A DNA stretch of 64,000 bases from Roseovarius sp. Pro17. Lineage in GTDB: Bacteria; Pseudomonadota; Alphaproteobacteria; Rhodobacterales; Rhodobacteraceae. The position numbers and the translations under genes were made by a program. The stretch lies in contig NZ_CP141179.1 in NCBI RefSeq assembly GCF_035599575.1, positions 3,447,001-3,511,000 of the forward strand, read 5' to 3'. Below are positions 58,770 through 64,000 of this stretch, in pieces. Position 1 is the first letter of the stretch, and the number at the start of each line of letters is the position of its first letter. A model generated the notes under the pieces. It was not told where the DNA came from and did no database searches. It saw only the letters and a program-made list of their open reading frames with translations.

Positions 58770-58815
58770 GCGGATATTAACCGCGCGTTAAGCAATTTCA
58801 TGAAAACTGGCGTGC

Positions 58816-59580
58816 ATGAGCGGTTATTCCCATTTTAGCGAGTCGGCCCTGCCCCTCTTTGGCGGTGATGAGGCTCCGTCAGCTATTGTCGCGTCCGGGG
58901 CACCGCAACCCTCCTATATCCGCGACCACCGCGCTCGCCTGCGAGCCCGTTTCATGCAGGGCGGCGCAGAGCCGATGCCCGATTACGAGCTACTGGAGCT
59001 GGTGCTGTTCCGCGCGATCCCGCGCCGTGACGTCAAACCGCTGGCACGCGCGTTGCTGGACCAGTTCGGCGACTTCAACGGCGTTGTATCGGCGTCCAAA
59101 TCACGGCTCGAGGCGGTCAGCGGCGTCGGCGAGGCCGTCATCGTCGAACTCAAGATCATCGAGGCCGCCAGCCGGCGCCTGTCGCGCGCACGGGTCATGC
59201 AGCGGCAGGTGATCTCATCCTGGGACGCGCTGCTGGACTATTGCCACACGACGATGGCGCACCGCGATACCGAACAGTTCCGCCTCTTTTTTCTGGATAC
59301 AAAAAACACGCTGATCGCTGACGAGGCGCAGGCCACCGGTACGGTCGATCACGTGCCGGTCTATCCCCGCGAAGTGGTCAAGCGCGCGCTCGAGCTGAAT
59401 GCCTCGGCGCTGATCTTGGTCCACAACCACCCCTCGGGCGACCCCACCCCCAGCGAGGCAGACATCGTGATGACCCAGAAAATCAAGAACGCCGCCGAGG
59501 TCATGGGAATTACCCTGCACGACCACCTCATCATTGGAAAATCCTGTGAACTGAGCTTTCGCACCGAGGGATATCTTTAG
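58816..59580 (+). CDS. radC: RadC/YsH family JAMM-domain protein
   Basis: 254 residues. An N-terminal helix-hairpin-helix region (YELLELVLFRAIPRRDVKPLARALLDQFG, SGVGEAVIVELKIIEA) precedes the JAB/MPN metal domain, with LVHNHPSGDPTPSEADI near residue 200 providing His, His and Asp. The family was named for DNA repair but the role is unsettled. It is the last core gene before the island boundary. Confidence 0.93.
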   Translation: MSGYSHFSESALPLFGGDEAPSAIVASGAPQPSYIRDHRARLRARFMQGGAEPMPDYELLELVLFRAIPRRDVKPLARALLDQFGDFNGVVSASKSRLEAVSGVGEAVIVELKIIEAASRRLSRARVMQRQVISSWDALLDYCHTTMAHRDTEQFRLFFLDTKNTLIADEAQATGTVDHVPVYPREVVKRALELNASALILVHNHPSGDPTPSEADIVMTQKIKNAAEVMGITLHDHLIIGKSCELSFRTEGYL

Positions 59581-59585
59581 GTCAA

Positions 59586-59630
59586 TGGTGACCCCGATTG
59601 GATTCGAACCAACAATCTGCCCCTTAGGAG
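59586..59630 (-). tRNA. Truncated tRNA-Arg(CCT), 3' half only (candidate att site)
   Basis: Read on the minus strand: anticodon loop CTCCTAA with anticodon CCT, anticodon stem 3' strand GGGGC, variable AGATT, T arm GTTGG-TTCGAAT-CCAAT, acceptor 3' strand CGGGGTC, A and CCA. The 5' strand of the anticodon stem (expected GCCCC), the D arm and the acceptor 5' strand (expected GACCCCG) are missing. This is the residue left when an element integrates into the 3' half of a tRNA gene. Confidence 0.85.
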
Positions 59631-59827
59631 GAACTACAACTGAGTTCGGGATCGCCCGATACTACCCAATATTGTATTAAAAAATGCTCATGATTCAACT
59701 TCTTGAATTCTGCAACGGCCAATATCATCATTGATCGTCGCGGTTCACGGACGGTTCCAACCTGTCGGTAACACAGTTTGGAGAACGAAATTTATAATTA
59801 GCTTACTAAAAGAAAACTGAAGGCCAC

Positions 59828-60823
59828 GTGTGGCGTGGAGAAGTAAAAACATACCGGGACGGAAAAGTGCCCGGTTTTCTCATCTCCGTGAATGAAACCT
59901 GCAAGTCGTACAAGTTTCACGCGAACCTCTGGCAGGACGCTATTGGTCGCAGGAAATCAATTCGCACGGTGCGGCATACTATCGCACGACGGAAACCTAC
60001 TCCTTGTCCGACGCGAGAAATAACGCTTCTGAGAAGTCAGGGCAAAATCAAGCGTGGTGTCGCCCCATTTCCGCAGAAGAACAAACGCCGGGGAACCCAT
60101 CCAAATGTCAACGGAGGCCCAGTTGGTTGGGCTGTTGATGAACTGATGCTGAGCTACGCGGAAGTTCTCGAACACAATCCGGTAAGGTGTGTAGTTTTTC
60201 ATAAAGATAGGTCAAGCAATCGCGTTATTGCGCGGACTGAACTCTTCGATTGGTTGGGAAAAACTCCAGGATATTCCCAACCCACTCCGTCGGGAAATGC
60301 ATCTGCTAAGTCTGCTTTCAGGAGTCCGGCCAGGGAACGCTATGTCCATTCAGCGAGACTGGGTAGATCTGGCAAACAGTGCGATTAGGTTTCCACCAGT
60401 GAAGCCCACTCGCTCATTCGACTTGCCCCTTTCAACGCGAATGATCGAGTGCATCAGCCGGGCTCAACTGATCAGTAATGTGCTCAACCCTAACCCAATT
60501 TGGCTCTTCCCTACGCGGCCAAGGAGAGAAAGGTCGTCCACACCAAAGTTATTAGGGAGAAAAGCATGCCCAGTGAAACGGTGCGTATTTCGTGCCACAC
60601 CCACCGCAGCATGGCGCAGCATCAACTTGTCAATGCAATTAGTGCAAAATTACTCTTGGATCATGCGGGCCTAGGGATTGATGGCGTCTACATTCACAAT
60701 AAACCTCTCTTCCTTCCGCTGCTCAATGACCAACAGCGGATTTCGGACGCAATGTTTCAGTTCATGGAAAATTGGGAATCTTGCGTTCCGGGCGACCGCA
60801 GGTTTCAAACCGCAGCCGCATAA
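59828..60823 (+). pseudogene. Tyrosine-type integrase, frameshifted
   Basis: Three reading-frame pieces read as one integrase. The N-terminal part (YRDGKVPGFLISVNETCKSY) resembles the arm-binding domain. The middle part in another frame has LLSGVRPGNAMSIQRDWVDL, the catalytic-domain box with its first Arg. The third returns to the first frame with CHTHRSMAQH (His-x-x-Arg), LLLDHAGLGIDGVYIHNKPL (His and the candidate Tyr nucleophile). At least two frameshifts, near 60230 and 60510, make it inactive. It lies 200 bases from the tRNA fragment, the normal place for an island integrase. Confidence 0.82.
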
Positions 60824-61053
60824 TTAGAGAAAACCTTGGAAGCCACTCAAAAGTGAAGCGGGCTTCTTTCTGGCCAGCACTCCGTCAAAACTCGATAATT
60901 GCTAAATTCGGCCCAAGTGACGATGGTCGGCGAATAGCGTTTTTCACGATCCGCCATGCGAGGTCCTGCTTGATCAGGTGGAAGATCGCTGAACAAAAGA
61001 TCATTGTCTGACGTTGTAAGGTGCGGTTGCTCACGGGACATCCCGTTTGTTGA

Positions 61054-61790
61054 TTATAGCTTTTCTCTGAGCGCTTCGTCAGGCGTCTTTCCATTGTGCG
61101 CGCCGTGCGGCCTGTGGAAGTTGTAGAAGCACTCCCATTCGTCGAGTTTTGCTTTGAGGCCTACATCGCCGTTGTAGCTGAGCAACTGGTAGAACTCCTG
61201 TTCATCCGACCGATGCGGCCGTTCCACTTCGCCGTTCAGCTGGGCGTACCGCGCTTGATGTAGGCGTGGCGGATGCCAAGATCCCCGACATGCCAATGGA
61301 ATTTCGCCTGGACCTCATGGCCATTGTCCGCTGCCCTCTCATTGATTGCTCTGCAATCAATGAGAGGGCAATGATGCACCTACTCCTGATAGCGTTTGGT
61401 GTGGACCTTGCGCATGCGCGTTCTGCGAGGGATGCGGTTTAGCCCATAGCGGCGCAGGATGCGCAAAACTGTGGCGTCAGACAATTTGATGTCGTGATAG
61501 CGCTCCAAGTACCAGGCGATCCGCATCGGGCCGAGATGATACTTGTGCCGAATATATAACACCTTTTCTTCGCGCTCAGGCAGCGTTCCATTGGCGTGCC
61601 ACTTGGGAATGGGCGGCGCGTTAATCAGGCCAGCTTCGCCGCGCGCAGCATGGGTTTCACGCCATCGATAGAAGCTGGATCAACTTATCCCAAAATGGCG
61701 GCAAGTCCTCGCGACGTGACCAATCTCCACGGCATGTCGCAGTATCCGCAACTTGCGTTGTATCTCGCGTTGATCCCTGGTCATGAACAT
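61054..61790 (-). pseudogene. IS481 family transposase, broken
   Basis: From the ATG at 61790 the frame reads MFMTRDQREIQRKLRILRHA, an HTH segment ending with an in-frame TGA (61680-61682), and continues to LYIRHKYHLGPMRIAWYLERYH and RMRKVHTKRYQE. About 70 codons of the catalytic core are then missing. Coding resumes at ADNGHEVQAKFHWHVGDLGIRHAYIK. One base is then lost before QLNGEVERPHRSDEQEFYQLLSY, which runs to FHRPHGAHNGKTPDEALREKL. So it has one stop, one deletion and one frameshift. Confidence 0.88.
61332..61370. repeat. Perfect 18-bp palindrome at the transposase deletion junction
   Basis: TGCCCTCTCATTGATTGC (61332-61349), loop TCT, GCAATCAATGAGAGGGCA (61353-61370). One arm fits the transposase reading frame (AINERA before ADNGHEV); the other is its inverted copy and occupies the site where the catalytic core is deleted. 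Confidence 0.85.
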
Positions 61791-61848
61791 CTCTTTCTTC
61801 CCAAACCTGGGAGGTTAAAGAAAATGTCCCGCGAGTAACGGCATATCT

Positions 61849-62060
61849 TCACTGTTCCATGTTCTGACCCTCGATCTCGCCGAGTTTTGCAGTTACCTGC
61901 TGAGCGGATCTTGCTATGGTTCGCATCCAATCGCTATGCTTGGCGTGAGCGCCATACTGACTTACCCAATCGTTGATCTGAAGCATCTGATCCAGATGAC
62001 TGCGCCATCCATAATGTCGCTTAAGCTCAATTAGGCACGCGCGCGTCGATGTCGATACTG
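61849..62060 (-). pseudogene. Possible short coding remnant
   Basis: A minus-strand frame of about 69 codons without a start codon, reading ELKRHYGWRSHLDQMLQIND, then WVSQYGAHAKHSDWMRTIAR and QQVTAKLAEIEGQNMEQ before its stop. Composition looks protein-like and helical, but I do not recognise it. It could be the 3' end of a gene frameshifted from the methyltransferase fragment just upstream, or chance. Confidence 0.3.
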
Positions 62061-62064
62061 GTGA

Positions 62065-62628
62065 TCAGCGCATTTCCAAGACTCTGGATGTAATTTGCCG
62101 GCGCTCTGGGAAATCGGGTCCGAGGACGGCTGCATTTAGCTGCACTTGTGGCAATTCTGGAACCCGCCCCGACTGCTTTATCTGTCGGACCAGTTCCAGA
62201 TGCGCGCCAGTCTCATCCTCGACAGACAGGATTGCGAAGCCCGCTTTCCCGAATTGCTTAATGAGCGCTTCTCTCGTCTCAATATGGCTGCCATCGGGGG
62301 TCGTGGACCACGGCAAGGGATAATATGGATCTCCGGCATCCTGCGTCACTTCCGTCCAGATCAGTCTACCGCCCGGTCTTGCAAAACGCGCGCATTCGCG
62401 TAGCACCGCAAGTTTTTCAGGCAGGTTTATACCCACGCAGAAACTACAGGCGTGAAAGACTACATCGTTGCCAAAGGGCACTTCTTTGGCGTCTGCCTCA
62501 ATAAATGTCAGCAGATCGTCTAATTGGCATAGCGCGCTCAACTCACGCGATATTCTCCCCCCCCCTTGGGCAGACAGCTGGTACAGATTTGGATCTGCTG
62601 CGGTTTGATGCCGCTCCTTCGATAGCAC
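62065..62628 (-). pseudogene. SAM-dependent methyltransferase, N-terminus lost
   Basis: The C-terminal two-thirds of a class I methyltransferase: LTFIEADAKEVPFGNDVVFH (motif II-III region), ECARFARPGGRLIWTEVTQD (motif V-VI) and ALIKQFGKAGFAILSVEDETG. The glycine-rich motif I that binds SAM is absent. The first ~20 codons of the open frame (62570-62628) come from the adjacent IS3 end, so the gene was cut there. It therefore cannot be a functional enzyme. Confidence 0.72.
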
Positions 62629-62709
62629 TTACTGCAACAAAGGGGATGGATTATGGGACTGAAACGGACGGACGAATTCCGCAAGGACGCGGTGCGCATT
62701 GCAGGATAG
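62576..62709 (+). mobile_element. IS3-family remnant (left end and start of orfA)
   Basis: The ATG at 62653 opens MGLKRTDEFRKDAVRIAG followed by a stop at 62707-62709; the first 17 residues match the beginning of IS3-family OrfA proteins. The upstream 75 bases resemble an IS leader with its ribosome-binding region (AAAGGGGATGG). All of the rest of the element is missing. Exact left end is uncertain. Confidence 0.7.
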
Positions 62710-62890
62710 AATTGTCCTGCACGATCTTTCAATCGCGAACCTGAGAAAATTTCATCAGCGCGCGGGCTTCGGAAAACCAGTTCCCAAAGATTAACTCACC
62801 AACCAGAAAAATTTGGGCTTTTAAGAAGTCCGCTGAGAAAGAGAACTCTTAGCATCGATCACCCACAATTAGATTTTTGGCTGTTCTGTA
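62710..62890. other. Intergenic stretch without recognisable gene
   Basis: About 180 AT-richer bases between the IS3 remnant and the carbamoyltransferase stop. I see no open frame with recognisable protein similarity, no tRNA and no strong hairpin. Confidence 0.5.
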
Positions 62891-64000
62891 TCAGTCCAGC
62901 TCGTATTTCGACTTGTAATCTTCGGCCAAGGCGGGATCCTGGTCTTCCTTCCGCAATATTGTGTTCTCTATCACCAAAAGCTCGATATCCGTACCCATGA
63001 AGCAGCGAAAGGCGTCTTCGGGCGTACAGACAATCGGCTCGCCGCGTACGTTAAAGGATGTATTGACCACCAGCGGACATCCGGTCCTATCCTTGAAGGC
63101 AGAGATCAGCGCGTGATACCGCGGATTGGTATCGGAATGGACCGTCTGGATACGGGCGGAGTAGTCGATATGAGTGACGGCTGGAATCTGCGAGCGTATG
63201 GCATTCAGCTTGTCGATCCCGAATAGCGCTTCTTCCTCGGGTGTCATCGCGCGGCGTTTGTCCTCGCGGACCAGATCAACCAGCAGCATATAGGGGCTGT
63301 CATGATCTAGGTTGAACCAATCGGCCATATCTTCGCGTAAAACCGACGGCGCGAAAGGCCGGAAGCTTTCGCGAAACTTGACCTTGAGGTTCAGCAGCTT
63401 CTGCATCGTCGGCGAGCGCGGATCGCCGATGATTGATCGCGCCCCAAGGGCGCGTGGACCAAATTCCATTCGCCCGGTAAACCATCCGACGGCCTTTCCG
63501 TCGGCCAAGGCTTGGGCTGTCTCTTCGATGACCTTGTCGTCGTCCAGCGTTTCATAGATCCCGCTCAAGGTCTCGAGTGCTGTCTCGATCGCGGATGTAT
63601 CATATTGCGGCCCCAGATAGCTCCCGCGCATGGCATCACGTTTGGACGCGTCGCGCTGGCGCGGCTTGCCCAGTTCATTATGCCACACACCATAGGCAGC
63701 GCCCACGGCCCCGCCAGCATCACCCGCCGCCGGCTGAATCCAGATGTTCTTGAAGTGCCCATCGCGGAGGATCTTGCCATTGGCAACGCAATTGAGTGCG
63801 ACGCCACCAGCCATACAAAGGTTGGGAATTCCGTATTCCTGGGCCAGCGAACGAGTCATGCGCAGCATCACCTCTTCGGTAACAGCCTGAACCGATGCCG
63901 CCATATCCATGTGGAACTGTTCCAGAGGTTCCTTGTCCGGAGCCCTGGCGGGCATACCGAACAGACGCGCGAAGGCGTCATTGGTCATCGTCAGGCCGGT
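62891..64000 (-). CDS. NodU/CmcH-type carbamoyltransferase, 5' end outside window
   Basis: At least 369 residues; the frame is still open at the window edge (TGLT before the first visible Met). The visible part holds the end of the N-terminal ASKHA-type domain (LCMAGGVALNCVANGKIL, QPAAGDAGGAVGAAYGVW). It also has the complete C-terminal carbamoyltransferase domain: WFTGRMEFGPRALGARSIIGDPR, FRESFRPFAPSVL and VVNTSFNVRGEPIVCTPEDA. The family O-carbamoylates sugars or antibiotics using carbamoyl phosphate and ATP (NodU on Nod factors, CmcH on cephem). Island location suggests surface glycan or secondary metabolite decoration. Confidence 0.93.
   Translation of the reverse strand, partial: TGLTMTNDAFARLFGMPARAPDKEPLEQFHMDMAASVQAVTEEVMLRMTRSLAQEYGIPNLCMAGGVALNCVANGKILRDGHFKNIWIQPAAGDAGGAVGAAYGVWHNELGKPRQRDASKRDAMRGSYLGPQYDTSAIETALETLSGIYETLDDDKVIEETAQALADGKAVGWFTGRMEFGPRALGARSIIGDPRSPTMQKLLNLKVKFRESFRPFAPSVLREDMADWFNLDHDSPYMLLVDLVREDKRRAMTPEEEALFGIDKLNAIRSQIPAVTHIDYSARIQTVHSDTNPRYHALISAFKDRTGCPLVVNTSFNVRGEPIVCTPEDAFRCFMGTDIELLVIENTILRKEDQDPALAEDYKSKYELD

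Larger units (their letters stand above)
61035..61830 (-). mobile_element. IS481-type insertion sequence remnant
   Basis: The element ends in the short inverted repeat GGGACAT (61035-61041) and ATGTCCC (61824-61830). Between them is a single transposase pseudogene on the minus strand. The size, about 0.8 kb, is shorter than intact relatives because the centre of the transposase gene is missing. Confidence 0.7.

Noticed and set aside
59586..59660. A complete tRNA gene after radC
   Set aside because: The 5' anticodon strand, D arm and acceptor 5' strand cannot be found; only the 3' half is present.
59640..59672. 5S rRNA-like string (TTCGGGAT...) next to the tRNA fragment
   Set aside because: Only a short match; no 5S secondary structure can be built around it.
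60847..61034. Short open frames between the integrase remnant and the IS481 element
   Set aside because: No recognisable similarity, no ribosome-binding sites, and several overlapping frames on both strands; treated as decayed sequence.

Overview
The window is GC-rich, densely coded bacterial DNA from an alphaproteobacterium of the order Rhodobacterales (Roseobacter/Rhodobacter group). This rests on the gene neighbourhoods: an rpoE-chrR pair with its divergent oxidoreductase/DUF1365/transporter/SDR operon, lspA next to a BamF-type lipoprotein and paired M16 peptidases, ftsY-EamA-yciB, a SAM-II riboswitch before metZ, and rbfA/truB/rpsO/pnp close together. No species can be named from sequence alone.

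Layout. 1-6325: a cut thioesterase, a TrkH potassium channel subunit overlapping a ThDP-dependent 2-oxoacid decarboxylase, chorismate synthase, and alanine dehydrogenase divergent from an Lrp-type regulator. 6382-14330: a translation/RNA block on the minus strand (rbfA, DUF2233, truB, DUF1643, rpsO, pnp), interrupted by an RTX-repeat protein and an exported alpha/beta hydrolase. 14416-20481: dapB, a STAS-less SulP transporter, an aminotransferase, a small secreted protein, and thiMED under a TPP riboswitch. 20678-29563: SdhAF4-like DUF1674, an RsmB-like methyltransferase, a heparinase-like protein, purH, lspA, a lipoprotein and two M16 proteins. 29615-34899: a complete Liv-type ABC importer operon containing a HAD hydrolase. 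35080-40649: the sigma-E/ChrR stress cluster. 40731-59580: housekeeping genes (alkB-like, ftsY, yciB, metZ, folE2, ahcY, msrA, radC) and a fused hydantoinase/5-oxoprolinase.

59586-64000 is different. It starts with the 3' half of a tRNA-Arg(CCT) gene. This is followed by a frameshifted tyrosine integrase, a decayed IS481 element containing an inverted duplication, an IS3 remnant fused to a truncated methyltransferase, and the 3' end of a NodU/CmcH-type carbamoyltransferase. I read this as the left edge of a genomic island integrated in a tRNA gene; the intact tRNA should lie beyond the right end of the window.

Small-scale signals include two approximately 113-bp REPIN/MITE-like elements built from GCGTTTCG/CGAAACGC arms, plus related single hairpins. 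They sit directly against stop codons. Also present are TPP and SAM-II riboswitches, a possible Shine-Dalgarno-blocking hairpin before thiM, candidate ECF promoters in the rpoE intergenic region, and several strong hairpin terminators. I did not find a clearly new multi-gene system. The least explained items are the repeat family, the HAD-containing importer, the STAS-less SulP and the island edge.
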